Source: Ceratodon purpureus (taxonomy: Eukaryota; Streptophyta; Bryopsida; Pseudoditrichales; Ditrichaceae). Taken from it: a stretch of DNA of 64,000 nucleotides. Shown piece after piece: positions 10,084-22,422 of this stretch. Location: contig CM026423.1 of the NCBI GenBank assembly GCA_014871385.1, positions 7,664,967 through 7,728,966 on the forward strand, given 5' to 3'. Position 1 is the first letter of the stretch, and each line of letters opens with the position of its first letter. The notes beneath the pieces were generated by a model. That model was not told the DNA's origin. It searched no databases and saw only the letters and a program-made list of their open reading frames with translations. Made by a program: the position numbers and the translations under genes.

Positions 10084-11275
10084 ATTGAGTCTGTTCAGAA
10101 CTGCAATTTCTTCTACAATCCAAATTCTCTCATTTGTGCATAATGGATGAATCTGAAACTGGTGGTGCTGTATGCGAATACTATTGGGGGAGCTCAAGAC
10201 ATTAAGATTTTTTTTTAAATGTGAATTATGATACCTTGACTCTTTACATAAATTTATATAATAAAAAAATTAAAAAAATGATTAAATAAATAATATTAGA
10301 ATTAAAATTGTAGCCTAAAGGTTATAAGTAAATCAGGAATGACATAAAAGAGGAAAATGTAGCCTATAAAGTAATCCCCAATTCATTTTTTCCATGATTT
10401 AATCCTGAAGATGTCACAAATGACCTTTGAATCATATCAAATTATGAGTGTAATATTTATAAAATATGTTCGTTACCAACAATATGAAATTTATGCTTAA
10501 AATTTCTCATTTTAAATTGCTATAACTATCAAAGGCTTTTATTGTTAAAAATTTAAACGTATGTATATATTATTGAAATGCCTAATAGGATAATACATAT
10601 GATGGTAAATAGGTCATGGCAATAACCCTCCTTCTTGTCTTAATGATGAAGAGCCTCCAAACAAGGCATCCATTTGTGAGGGCAAAAGGTCTCGTACAAA
10701 TATTTTGTTGATGAAAAAAATATATAAGTTATTTCAAATTAACTTGATAGGTTCCCCTGATGTAACTTGAGGTCTGTGGTTTCAAAAAAATTCATGAATA
10801 TAAAAAGAAGGCCACATCCGCCAAAATTAAAATCAAGAGGGAAGGAAAGAGGAAAGCCCGCCTTATCATTAAGGCGTAGGAGAGCTTTTTTGCAAGGAAC
10901 AAATAAGATAATAAATCTACAGTTTTACCATGGATGCAAAAATAATTGACTCCATAGTATATACTAATAAGTAAAAGGCTAACTAGAATCTTTATTATAT
11001 AATTTAATCACAGTGTATAATAATAAGTATGTGGAGTGATAGAATCTTAAATGCAATTTTAACCATCCATTTTATTGTAAAGACTACAATCTTAATTATA
11101 TATTTTATTGTGAAGACTACAATCTTAAATATATATTTAATTGTAAAGAATATTGATAATGCCATTAAATATATCATTACCGAACATATAAATAGCATTA
11201 TGATAAATTTCAACATGATGCGTACATTTGACCAAAACATTCTTTTTTGGATGACATCATCGTAAAGTTCATGTA
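10084..11275. repeat. Segmental duplication, copy B
   Basis: Collinear with 6596-8363, in the same orientation, with a gap-interrupted match. It keeps the dispersed repeat (10625-10890) and runs into the 3' half of the intact RING-finger gene. Divergence is moderate, with many point changes and several indels, so the event is not very recent. Confidence 0.75.
10625..10890. mobile_element. Dispersed MITE-like repeat, copy 2 (inside duplication copy B)
   Basis: Starts with CAATAACCCTCCTTCTTGTC like copy 1 and ends after a GAGGGAAGGAAAGAGGAAAG block and TCATTAAGGCG. It was probably copied together with the surrounding segment rather than inserted independently. The ends are approximate. Confidence 0.5.
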
Positions 11276-11468
11276 TTGAAGTGCGACATGTAGGACATGT
11301 TGTTTTCATGTACAATGTATATTCTCTTACCATCCATTCTTTGATGCATGATTTGCAAAAAAAATGATTGCACTTGGTGATTATATATTGGTCATCAATT
11401 ACATTCAGACATATGTTGCAGGAGTTTTCTATTGTTTGAAAATCATAAGATGGAGAAATGGCCTCCAT
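11004..11468 (-). CDS. Small membrane-anchored C3HC4 RING-finger protein
   Basis: A single-exon frame of 154 residues starts at the ATG at 11468. The RING runs from residue 17 to 61: Cys17, Cys20, Cys33, His35, Cys38, Cys41, Cys58 and Cys61, the C3HC4 pattern of E3 ubiquitin ligases. A hydrophobic segment (about residues 80-105) follows, then two or three copies of a 12-residue motif like VVFTIKYIIKI. That tail motif is encoded by an AT-rich DNA tandem repeat near 11060-11160. A role as a membrane-tethered ubiquitin ligase is inferred from the domain. The 3' part lies within duplication copy B, and a truncated paralogue is at 8196-8363. Short length and repeat-derived tail leave open that it is a young or decaying gene. 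Confidence 0.6.
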   Translation of the reverse strand: MEAISPSYDFQTIENSCNICLNVIDDQYIITKCNHFFCKSCIKEWMVREYTLYMKTTCPTCRTSIHELYDDVIQKRMFWSNVRIMLKFIIMLFICSVMIYLMALSIFFTIKYIFKIVVFTIKYIIKIVVFTIKWMVKIAFKILSLHILIIIHCD

Positions 11469-12677
11469 AATATTAATATTATAAATATGTTTTTACAAAA
11501 ATCTGTTAGTATCAAAAAATCCGTTGATACAAAATAATTTCAAAGTAATGTTGTAATTTGTCGAAACTGAGATGAAATTTGTTTTAGTAAAAACAAGATA
11601 ACGATTACATAATAATATAGTCATTTGAAAATACATCAATAAATAAATACATTTGTTAATTTTTTATTTACTTTAAACATTTACTTTATAGCCTATATAA
11701 AAGGTAAAAGTAAAACATCTCTAAATAAAAGTAAAAGTGATAGTAAATTGTTTGGTCCTGTTAGTTATATTGGAAACCGTGCTTGTGATTGATTCTATTA
11801 CAACTACAAATTGATGAGCATAGAGAAGTGCCTATGAACCTACAATTCAAGCCATAGGATATTCCCAACGTGCTAATATCCAATTAGAGTGGAACAATGA
11901 GAATCAAATCTTTAGATAAGAATCATGACATTTGATTCATTTAAAGAACCCTTCTGAAATTCTAAATTTTTGAGACAAGAGCAACAAAAGTGAAGGTTTG
12001 CCATTAGTTGCCAATGAATTACATTCAACCCCAAGCCCTATAGCCACCTCATGGATCCAAATGTAATAAATTACTGTAGATTTCAACTAGCGTTTTCCAA
12101 AAGACAGAGTAACACCATAGCATGTTAGAAAATTAAACTATTTTTTGTGATATTTTGTTATATCTAAATCATTTGAGATTATTTACAGTAATTTGCTTAA
12201 AAACGAAAATCAAGAAAATTAATTTTTGTGGGGCAAACCATCTTTTCCAAAAAGAAAAAATTCAGGCTGCAAGGAACAAATCTACTATGGTGTTCAAGTT
12301 ACAGTACCCGTATCACATCACTGATATGTTGGAGTGGTGCATCTGCCAAAATACCTATGGATAAATCAAAAATATTTGAAAATACAGAAAATATTTACAC
12401 CCAAAAATTGTGATTTTTCCAGTACAGCTCTGGGTCAGTAGGGTTAAGAATATTGAGCACTGTTGTCAATTTCACAAAATCTGCAAATCATGTCTAATGC
12501 TTCCCTATCGTCAGGGCAGGAACCTTAGTCTTTCTGCTTTGTACAAGACAGTACGAGATTCTTTACTTTTCAGAAACCGTCAATGCGGTCAAGGTTGAAA
12601 TATGAAGACAAAATCACATCTCCCCTCAAATGCACGAACTTATTTCAACTCTCTAGTTTCCCAAACAGGAGTCGACT
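11469..12677. other. Spacer
   Basis: AT-rich DNA. Short frames exist on both strands but none shows a recognisable motif or splice structure. Confidence 0.4.
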
Positions 12678-13058
12678 CTATTTCCAATGTCGCATCTGAA
12701 CTGTGGAACTCTTCGAGGCAGGGGCGATGCCAACTACACCGATCGGAGCAACAGCAGATGCAGGTAAACTGACGGTCTTCATCTTGCTTTCACTGGCAAC
12801 CAAGTATTTCTGTAATGCCATCATCACTGACCAGGTGCGGCTAGCAACCTTCTCTTTAATCATAAGCACGAGAGCAGCAGATAGGACGGTCTTCATTATC
12901 TGTGCATGCAAGCCCTTGAAATACCCCCGCACACCTTCCTCTGTCCCGATCTGTTGGAATGCTTCCAGCATATTTCTAGCACGGTGCCTCACATTCGGGT
13001 CATTTCCTCCATTCAAACGTCTTGCTAATCTTTTTGGAATTCTACTCAGCATCGACAT
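12678..13058 (-). pseudogene. C-terminal fragment of a peroxisomal adenine-nucleotide carrier (PNC-like)
   Basis: The minus-strand frame contains GVRGYFKGLHAQIMKTVLSA followed by a hydrophobic segment and IKEKV. This matches, as I recall it, the last mitochondrial-carrier repeat of plant peroxisomal ATP carriers PNC1/PNC2 (FFKGLQAQILKTVLSSAL). Family members have about 320 residues, six membrane helices and three carrier repeats; only the end of the third repeat is visible. No carrier motifs were seen on the minus strand between 13060 and 14490. Either this is a truncated copy or the remaining exons lie beyond a very long intron. After the conserved part the frame continues for about 45 unconserved residues to its stop. 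Confidence 0.6.
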
Positions 13059-14497
13059 GGGTCGTTTGCAAGTGTGTCGCGTGATTTCTGACGATCACTG
13101 GTAACACCATTTCATTTGGAATTGTCTGAATCCGTGAACTCAAAAGGGAGTGGCGAAGTGCGAATGTCAAGGTTTGGCATGCATTCCCACTAGTATGATT
13201 GCGTCATTGTACTGAAATGAAATCCGATTCAACTTTGGCGAAACTATTCTGTGAATTTTCAATGTTCCAAGTTCAGTACGATTCAGCTTCATGGCATGAT
13301 CCAACTTCATCACAACTTTGACTCTTGAATGTTGTTGAAATTCAGACTGCTGTACTGTAATCTTAGCTGCCATGGAATGCTTTCCCATTCAATTGTGCGG
13401 GAACGCAGACAGTCAAAGTGTCACGCACGTCATGGTGAGTACCTGAAATACAGTAAAGAGCAGGATGCCAACATCCATGTGTCCACAAGTGTGAGCGATA
13501 ATTTGTATATTCTTGACTGGAATGAAAGAGGTAGAAATTCTCATTCGCAAATCGAAATGAAGATCGTGCCATGTCCTAGCCCACACTCATGAATATGAAG
13601 TCATCACCATTCATGGCAATTCCAAAGTGGAGTACAGGAAAGAAATACAAAAGCCTTCATTTGATTGAGGTGTAGCAAGGGGCCATGAATTTGGAGGGGA
13701 CCAATGAACCACATTTGATGGTGGAGCGGTGGAGCGGTTATCACGTAGGAGTATTTCATAATCACGATTGAGTAAATGAAGCACGATTCATGTTAGAGTA
13801 GCTATTGTAGTCAACCTCCATTCTTCCTTTAAGTATATTTACGAAACCCCCTTTAAAACGTCATCACCTTTAGTGCAAGAAGAATCATGCCATGTCTATC
13901 CAATCAAGCTAATAAAGCAAAAAAATTGTCATAGACGTCGTTATGTCATAAGAAATGATGACACTCATAGCACAAGGCACCATCTGTGGCCTTCTCCTTT
14001 ACTTTATGAGTGCACATCACATCACAATTTTGACTCTCACCTAGGTTCTAGTCAAACATATAGCATAATGAAAATTATTCTTCATTCACGATGGCATTTC
14101 AAATATATATATATATAAGACATGAGCATTATACGTACATGATGTTATAAGCACTTCTACAACTACATTTGATTCAACAAATACTATAATCATAGAATAT
14201 AGTCCGCAAATGGTATAAATGGCCAAACTTGTAGACAGTGAATATGTCCATTGGAACTGAGCACCCACCGTAGTGACATGCTAGAGTCAACATTCACACT
14301 TGAGAGAGAGAAAGTGAGTTGTTATTGAGATCAATCACCTCTTTGCAGAATTTACTAACAAAGAGTAGATTGAAGACCCTCATTTTACATATAGATTTTA
14401 TCAACTAGATACTTGCATGATTCATTTTACTAGAGAGTGAGCACTCACACTCAAATCTTAGTTTGCAAAGACTTCAATTCCTTAATTGAAGTCTATT
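13059..14497. other. Spacer and upstream region of the LRR gene
   Basis: No gene recognised. A short AT dinucleotide run is near 14103-14117. The final few hundred bases should hold the promoter and 5' leader of the receptor-like protein. Confidence 0.35.
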
Positions 14498-15893
14498 ATG
14501 ACGACTTCAAACGGTGCTCTCGTGACTTCCATGCTTGCCTTCTCTCTTCTACTTGTATCACTTTTCCGACTAACACAAGGGCAAGCCCTTTCTACACCAC
14601 GCACTTCCTCCAATGTTCTCTATTCTAAATATCACTTTCAGCCCTCTAGGCTTCGGAGAAGCATTTTGAGCCGAGAGCTAAGTTATGGAAGAAGTATATT
14701 AAAGCACACATTCCAACTTGTGGCTCAGCAACAATATCATTCTTTTGTCAATCGTCTTGATAGAAGTGTAGTTGCAGTGAACACCACCATAGCACCATCC
14801 GAGGTGAATGCCCTCCTCGCGATTAGAGAGTCTATTCATGTTGACCCATCCGGAGCTCTTGCAAATTGGAGCGCCAAAACAAACTCTTCTTATTGCAGCA
14901 CATGGATGGGTGTGAGTTGTGATGACATGGGCCACGTGATAAGCATCACGCTTACGGATTTTATGCTCAATGGCACACTCAATCCTACCATCGGCAACCT
15001 CATGCACTTGTCGTATCTCAACTTGAGTGGAAATAGCCTCTATGGTGACATTCCTTCAAACTTGATGAGGTGCAAAAGCTTGGTCGTTGTAGATTTGAGC
15101 TTCAACTATCTCGATGGCAAATTATTAGCTGGACATCTCTACACATTACCAAAGCTTGAATTCATCAATTTATCTAATAACATGTTTAGTGGTCTCCTAC
15201 CGGAGGTTCCTGAGAATAGTTGTCAGAGCTTGACCAATCTAAGGATAGCCTATACAAATTTGTATGCGGCCATTCCAAGTAGCTTGAGTAGATGTGAGAA
15301 TTTGAAAGTCTTACTATTGAATAGCAACCAATTGAGCGGAGAGATTCCAAGCCAATTGGCATCCCTCAAGAACTTGCAAAATCTTGGTTTGGATTACAAC
15401 AACCTACAAGGTCCAATACCAACTTGGTTGGGAGGCATGACGTCACTTGTAGAACTTTATCTTGGAACAAATCAACTGGAAGGTGAGAAAATGACATTCA
15501 TTAAACCCTGCATTGTTTTATGAATGATGACATAAATGGAACGCATGGTTGTGCACCTAATAACATGTGGGTATTTATTTGATTTTCACTACAAAAGCAA
15601 ATTATGAGAAAAAAAATCAAGAATATCTTTAGCATTTGAATTCCATTCATTGTGATAGGTCACATTCCAAGCCAATTGGCACACCTCAAGAACTTACAAG
15701 GACTTGGTTTGGATTACAACAACCTACAAGGTCCAATACCAATTTGGTTTGGAGGCATCACATCACTTGTGGAACTTTATCTTGGAGGAAATCAACTTGA
15801 AGGTGAGAAAATGATATTCATTTAACACATATATAGTATAAGATTGGAGATGATATGATGAATTGTAATGCAATATGGTGTTCTTTTCAAAGT

Positions 15894-15944
<51 letters not shown>

Positions 15945-18900
15945 TTGAAGTATGAATGATGACATAAATGGAGCGCATGGTTGTGCACCTAATAACGTGT
16001 GGGTATTTATTTGATTTTTATTATAAAAGCAAATTATGAGAAATAAAATCAACAATATCTTTGACATTTGAATCTATTCATTGTGATAGGTCATATTCCA
16101 AGCCAATTGGCATCCCTCAAGAACTTGCAAAGCCTTGGTTTGGAGTACAACAAGTTACAAGGTCCAATACCAACTTGGTTGGGAGGCATTACATCACTTG
16201 TGGAACTTACTCTTGGAGGAAATCATTTGACAGGTGGGGAAATAATTATTATATGACAAATGTATTACAAAAAAAAAAATCATATAATGAATTGTAATGC
16301 ATCATGATATTCTGATCAAAGTTCTCATGTATGCATTGAGATATGAATGATGACAAATATTGATTGCATGGTTGTGCACCTAATAACATGTGGGTATTTT
16401 TTTAATTTCTAGCATAATAGCAAACTATGAGATATGATATCAACAATATCTTTTTATGTTTGAATTACATTCATTGTGATAGGTCATATTCCAAGCCAAT
16501 TAGCATCCCTCAAAAACTTGCAAAATCTTGGTTTGGATTACAACAATCTACAAGGTCCAATACCAACTTGGTTGGGAGGCATGACATCACTTGTAGAACT
16601 TTATCTTGGAACAAATCAACTGGAAGGTGAGAAAATGACATTCATTTAATCCATATAGTATAAGATTGGAGATACAGTTATTGTGAATTGTAATGCAACA
16701 TGGTGTTCTTTTCAAAGTTCTCATATAAATGCATTGTTTTATAAATGATGACATAAATGGAGCGCATGGTTGTGCACCTAATAACATGTGGGTATTTATT
16801 TGATTTTCATTACAAAAGCAAATTATGAGAAACAAAATCAAGAATATCTTTAGCATTTGAATTCCATTCATTGTGATAGGTCACATTCCATACCAATTGG
16901 CACACCTCAAGAACTTGCAAAGACTTGGTTTGGATTACAACAACCTACAAGGTCCAATACCAACTTGGATTGGAGGCATGACATCACTTGTGGAACTTTA
17001 TCTTGGAGGAAATCAACTCGAAGGTGAGAAAATGACATTCATTAAACCCTGCATTGTTTTATGAATGATGACATAAATGGAGCGCACGGTTGTGCAACTA
17101 GTAACATGTGGGTATTTATCTGATTTTCACTATAAAAGCAAATTATGAGAAACAAAATCAAGAATATCTTTGGCATTTGAGTTCTATTCATTGTGATAGG
17201 TCATATTCCAAGTCAATTGGCACACCTCAAGAACTTGCAGAATCTTGGTTTGGAGTACATCAACCTACAAGGTCCAATACCAACTTGGTTGGGCGGGATG
17301 ACTTCACTTGCAACACTTTGGCTTTCAGATAATCAATTGAGTGGTGAGTATGTAATTTCTTTTTGCTAAAAACAGTGAAACCTTATCAGTATATATGAAA
17401 AACACTTTCCGCAATTCACTTATATATGATCTTTAGTTTGACATTTCTTTGCTTGTAATTTCTACTTTGGATTTTATATGCAAATTTCACATTCAAAATT
17501 GATTTATACAATGAATCAAGAATTGTTGTTGCGGGGTTGTACTATTGGTGCGATTCCAAGTAACTCTAGAAGGTCCAATATCATTTGATTTGAAGGCTAT
17601 TTTTGAGTTATTAAACTTTACATGCAATAAATTAAACTCACTAGTTTATTCTCGATACAAGTCAAGTTTAGCTCTTCTGTGGTAGTATCCATGATTGTAT
17701 GAATCTATAGTACATTGAGATGCACTTCTAAATTCTAGCTTGGACAATCTCATTATAGCTTCCAAATTGTTTACTAAGCTCTAAATCATGGCATAAATAC
17801 AACATCTTTTTCTGTTGCAGGTCATATTCCAAGTGAACTTGGATCTCTCAAGCAGTTACAAACTCTCACTCTGCAAGGAAACAACCTCTCAGGTCCTATT
17901 CCACCATCCCTACAAAATTGTTCATCTCTCCAGTACCTTTTTTTAAGTGACAACAACCTCTCCGGCACTCTACCAAGTGGATTTGAAGACTTGACCGTTT
18001 TGTGGCCAAGTTTATATGCTCTTTCTATCTCAAATAATAACTTGGAAGGAAAACTTCCTCTATCTCTAGCAAGCTTGAATTCCACGCTTGCCTTCATGGA
18101 TTTTAGCAGGAACAATTTTACCGGTGGACTATCTACCCATGTGGATGGAAGCCATCTATCTAGTCTCCGAGTCTTTTTGGTTTCATACAATCAACTTGAA
18201 GGGCCAATACCCGCATGGATTGGAGACCTAAAAAGCTTACAAGTATTGGATGTATCGCACAATAAACTCACAGGATCCATTCCTCAAAACTTTGGCAACC
18301 TAGATGGATACAAAGTGCAATCTCGGAATGTTTCCAATCCTTTAGGAGCAGTCCGCAACTCACCTATCACTTTATTGCTAACCCCTAAAAGCCAAGACAT
18401 AAGTCTGTCTTATGCATACATTCTATTGGAAACAACGTATATGGATATGTCTTCAAATGCGTTGGAAGGAGAAATTCCAACGGGAATCACAGACCTTGTT
18501 GGACTAAAGTATCTCATTTTGTCTAATAACAAATTGGAAGGTGGCATATCTCTGGCATTCCAATTTTTGGACCAATTGGAAACCTTGGACTTGTCACAAA
18601 ACAACCTCAGTGGAATGATTCCAACATCTTTGCCATTTGCGCTCAGCACATTCAATGTCTCGTACAACAATTTGAATGGTGTGATTCCGACTGGAAACCA
18701 GTTCAACACTTTTGGCATATCGTCATATATACCGGGGAATCCGGGGTTGTGCGGAGATGTGATAAAAAGGCCATGTGTTTTTGATAGCGTGCCACCTGTT
18801 GGTGATTCATATACACCCAATGAATATCAAATCTTTGACTATGGTTCTCTACCAGGATTTGCAATTGGATTGGTGAGTGGATTCTTTGTTGTCGTGGCAA

Positions 18901-19031
18901 TATCCCTCACTTGGGCCCCCGCGTTCGACTATGTGTTTGGAGGTGAGGTAAAACGAAGAGAAGAGGAGAAACGCTATATTGCGTCCATGATAAGACCTCA
19001 ACAATACGGCTTATTCAAGTATCCTACTTAG
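14498..19031 (+). CDS. LRR receptor-like protein (RLP), seven exons with a tandem two-LRR exon array
   Basis: Exons: 14498-15482, 15659-15802, 16090-16233, 16483-16626, 16880-17023, 17200-17343 and 17821-19031. All introns are GT..AG and in phase 1; together the exons encode 971 residues. The ATG at 14498 precedes a hydrophobic signal peptide (LAFSLLLVSLFRL) ending near residue 30. An LRR N-cap includes EVNALLAI and the Cys pair around CSTWMGVSC. About 25 extracellular LRRs of the plant type (L..L.L..N.L.G.IP) follow, interrupted by an island-like region in exon 7 (after NFGNLDGYKV). Near the C-terminus are a GNPGLCG cap, one membrane helix (AIGLVSGFFVVVAI) and a short basic tail without a kinase domain. 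RLPs act at the plasma membrane with partner kinases in development or immunity; the ligand is unknown. Exons 2-6 are each exactly 144 bases and close copies of the end of exon 1. Confidence 0.85.
15338..17343 (+). repeat. Tandem array of 144-bp LRR modules with duplicated introns
   Basis: The last 144 bases of exon 1 and exons 2-6 are six copies of one module encoding two 24-residue LRRs, all reading (G)HIPSQL..LKNLQ.LGL.YN. The introns are also copies: introns 1 (15483-15658) and 5 (17024-17199) are both 176 bases long and nearly identical. Introns 2-4 (249-287 bases) share an extra block containing a TATAGTATAAGATTGGAGAT-like sequence. Module starts are 320-431 bases apart. The pattern fits repeated unequal crossing-over of an exon-plus-intron unit. 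Confidence 0.85.
15898..15941. repeat. (TA)n microsatellite in RLP intron 2
   Basis: Uninterrupted AT dinucleotide run of 44 bases, present only in this copy of the duplicated intron, which makes intron 2 the longest of the module introns. Confidence 0.95.
17548..17650 (+). pseudogene. Decayed LRR exon inside RLP intron 6
   Basis: The stretch GGTGCGATTCCAAGTAACTC and then AGAAGGTCCAATATC resemble LRR coding sequence (the GAIPS and GPIP motifs) but are interrupted by stops and deletions. It has no clean acceptor or donor. It looks like a former exon or module that has been lost into the intron; exon 6 and the last exon join in frame without it. Confidence 0.5.
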
Positions 19032-20514
19032 ATTATTGGTACTTTCATAGATTGCAAGAGAGAAGACTATCTAGGATCTGTTAATTTGTTTTGACATCAA
19101 GATGATCTTTTGACTTGTAAGGAAGCAAGTAGTTGGTAGTGATGCTAGATTGATATGCAAGATTCTCATGAGTTGTTAATAAGAACTACTGTATCAACTA
19201 GAAATTACCTTTGATCCAATTATGGTACGAAAGCCTTAGTGGTGAATCAAATAGATTTGAGATTATGTTATGTGTTAGACGTTTGGGTGTTTTCTTACCA
19301 CCCATTGTTTTGTAATCCCTATCACTCTACATCTGAAATGTCAATTTCAATTTCATTCTTGATAAATACAAGTATTTCTACAAGCAAGAAAAAGATGTAG
19401 GTAGCTCGTTGGTGTCAAAGGTAGTTAACATACAAAATCCTTTCTAGTAGATAATTTTCATTGAATGATGAGTCAAATTTGTCTTGTACTTTGTAGTCAC
19501 AATGCTAAAGACTTTTTTTGTTTTTATATAAACAATAGATGTTTCGTTTTTTGTTCTTGGGTCTCTTTTTAATTTTTTTTTGTTTTTTCCCACTTGCTAA
19601 GAGAATATGTATAAACCTTGCTTTTGATTGTATGACTTCAAATTGTATAAATAAGCAAAGCTACTTATAATGAGTAGTTCAATCATTGAGTCCTCCTTCA
19701 AAATTTGTTTCTTTATACTATGCCTTTTTCGATGTACAAGAAACTAACATCTTCTAGACTACAAAGAAAAAACCTCCAACATATGTTGTTTCAAGATATG
19801 ACACAAAAAGAAGTCAAAGTCTTCTAATCATATTTTAGTAGAAAATATTAAGGAATATGATTGAACTTGATTATGGAACATAGCAACAAGTGATGGAGAG
19901 ACCTAAATGGAGAGACCTAAATGGAGGAACCTTTATGACCAAACAGATTAAACCTAGAGGTCTACATAGTCTAGTAGTTGTACATGCTTTTTCACTCACA
20001 CAAGAAATCCCTTAATGAGGCATGGAAGTTATCTTAAAACTGAGCAAGTTACTTAAAACCACAAGTTATCTTAAAACCTAGAAGCACTTGACCGTCCTTA
20101 GTGCGAATGAACACTAGTATTGGATTGATTGTTCTATGGACTTTAAATTTTTACCTTTACGCAAAATATATAATTCCCCAATTCCAAGGATCTAATTTGA
20201 TGAAATTTTTTACTTTTGGTTTTGTAGATTTCTAATCTGAGATCCTATTGTTGAAGATGCAAAATGAATTTTAGTGTAGGTTCTCTCATTCTTCCTTTAG
20301 AAATAGCATGTTTGAATTGTTTTTGGTGAAACATGGTCAAGGAATCGTAGGAATTAAAAAGGACCATAATTTTTCCTCACCTTATGAATATCACATATAA
20401 GAGTGGCTTAAGAAGATATATTCAACAATAAAAATCTTGTTTGAAAAAGTAAAATGACTCCGTACATTGATCATAATTGGAATACATAAACTTTTGAAAC
20501 ATGAAGTAGTAGAC
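19032..20514. other. Spacer downstream of the RLP gene
   Basis: Likely 3' UTR for the first few hundred bases, then AT-rich sequence with no recognised gene. Confidence 0.4.
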
Positions 20515-21187
20515 TGTTAGCCAGGGTTATAACATGGAGATGCTAGAAGGGGAAGAAGGTTAGTTTAAAGGAAGTTAGGTGTGTAAGAGGGGACCGATGG
20601 TCATAGGGCACGGTCGCGGAGGCCACGGTTGTAGGTGGTTAAGTGTCCCAGCCATCGGACTCAGACCGTTGGGAGACGAAGGGAGACTGAGGAGGTTCCA
20701 AGGGCGAGGCGGCGACTTAGGAAGTTGATTGCAAGGGTTTTATGTGACTCGAGGCCTACAATGGGGTGTTGGAGTATACCAGGTTATCCAAGGAGGACCC
20801 AGAGGAGTCTTGGGTGCACAACAGTAATCAGACAAAGGGAGATAGCAAGCAACAGGAGGGCACATACAGAAAGGGTTAGAAGCACATAGACACAGTGTAA
20901 CCAGGGGAGATGAAGAGGTAGGCTAAGACATTAAGGTCGTCAACAAGTTTAGCAAGGATCAGTATGTTATAAACGGGAATGCCAAGGTCTCCAATAGCAA
21001 CAGCGCTCGGGTATACAAAATGGCGGCCAAGTAACCTAGACTGTGCCCGACTTGACTACAAGAAATTGAAGAGTGTAAGTCCCTGTCTAACTACCTTGTT
21101 TATACTTGCTATTTCCTACTTTCTGGCTATCACTGCTAGTTTGCACCGTCTTGGTGTCCCTGGCTGCCGTGGCTGGGCCGGGTAACA
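20515..21187. mobile_element. Probable solo LTR of an LTR retrotransposon
   Basis: The 673-bp block starts TGTTAGCCAGG and ends CCGGGTAACA, the short inverted TGTTA/TAACA ends expected of an LTR. The flanking pentamers are TAGAC (20510-20514) and TGGAC (21188-21192), an imperfect five-base target duplication. The block is clearly more GC-rich than its AT-rich surroundings, and a TATAAACGGG promoter-like motif lies near 20968. No gag/pol frame or second LTR is nearby. The frames inside it are not genes. Confidence 0.55.
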
Positions 21188-21192
21188 TGGAC

Positions 21193-22418
21193 CAAATCCA
21201 AGAAAATATAACAAATAAATTCTAGTAGAAATTGCGTCTAGGAGGTTGCTTCAATAAATGACACCGTGTCCATTTTATGTCTCTTGTGATAGTGTAATTG
21301 ATTTAATTTGTTCTAGACACTTTTGCCTTGAATTGTAGTGCGTTGTCAACAGCTTTGAGTTCCAGAAATTCACCGAGGTAATTTCTCAGTGTAATCATGA
21401 ATCTCTGCTCAGTTTACCTCCATATTTGAATCTACCATTCACATTGATTATATTGTAAATATACATCAGGAGCAAAATTGCCAAGCGCAATTTAGCTTGA
21501 CATACATGCTGCCAGCACGGTTTAAACCATCGATATCTGGAACAAAGACCCCAGGTTGTACATGACAAGACCTGTTGTTTTTAGGTACATTTCTCGACAT
21601 GAATATATTATTCAAAAGCTAGTAGATTCGTCTGCTGATATTAGGCTATGTCTCGATATTGAACTCCAAGTCTAGCAATAGTATGTCTGAAATTCATACT
21701 TCTACACATGTTCTTGATAATTGAAAACATACGCACATATCTCATACCGTTTCAGAAGACAGTGTCATTTTTCTCAAACGTAGATTTGGTAGTTGTAGAG
21801 CACTTGTTGAGTATTGTGTCGACTGTGTGCAATAGTTGTTGCACTGATTTGTATTTGAAATTAATTACTATAAACGCATCCTTTTTTAATTTCATACTCT
21901 CTATAAAGGCTTGTACCTTTATTTTAAAATCGTGTAAATAATGGAATTGTAATTTCTATATATCCTTTATTGATAAAGTTATATAAGCATACTAACTAAT
22001 TTCAAATAAATTAAATTGCAATCCTTTGGTTGCGTACTTTTCCTTCTAAGTAAAAATTGAATTAAATTACGGAACGGTAAATTTTGCCGCTTTGTAGTAG
22101 AGTTTCACTTATCCATTTATAAAATCGGAAAATAATGATTTACATTTCATTGTTTGTACATCATTTCCCAATAAAAGATATTTCCAATTTGTAGGATTTT
22201 TGCTCCAATATCATATTTCCAACAAGACATGCACTACATTAAATCTTCCATCAATTTATGCAAAGAAAAAATGAAGAACGGAAAAAATTTAAAAATGAAT
22301 ATTAAATGATAAGAAAAAAAAAAAACAAATGAAGTACCCTGAAGATTAATAAAAAAATAGAAAAATATAAGATCTTATATTAAAATTAAAAAAAAAATCA
22401 TTAAAAAAATAAAATAAA

Positions 22419-22422
<4 letters not shown>
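21193..22422. other. Spacer
   Basis: AT-rich spacer without recognised genes or repeats. Confidence 0.4.

Noticed and set aside
15763-16067. Antisense Tyr-Ile repeat frames in the RLP introns
   Set aside because: They come from the (TA)n microsatellite.
16061-16297. Short plus-strand frames across individual LRR exons as separate genes
   Set aside because: Each exon is flanked by GT..AG borders in phase 1 and joins its neighbours into a single 971-residue protein.
20635-20889. 84-residue Arg-rich frame
   Set aside because: It lies within the probable solo LTR and has no recognisable domain.
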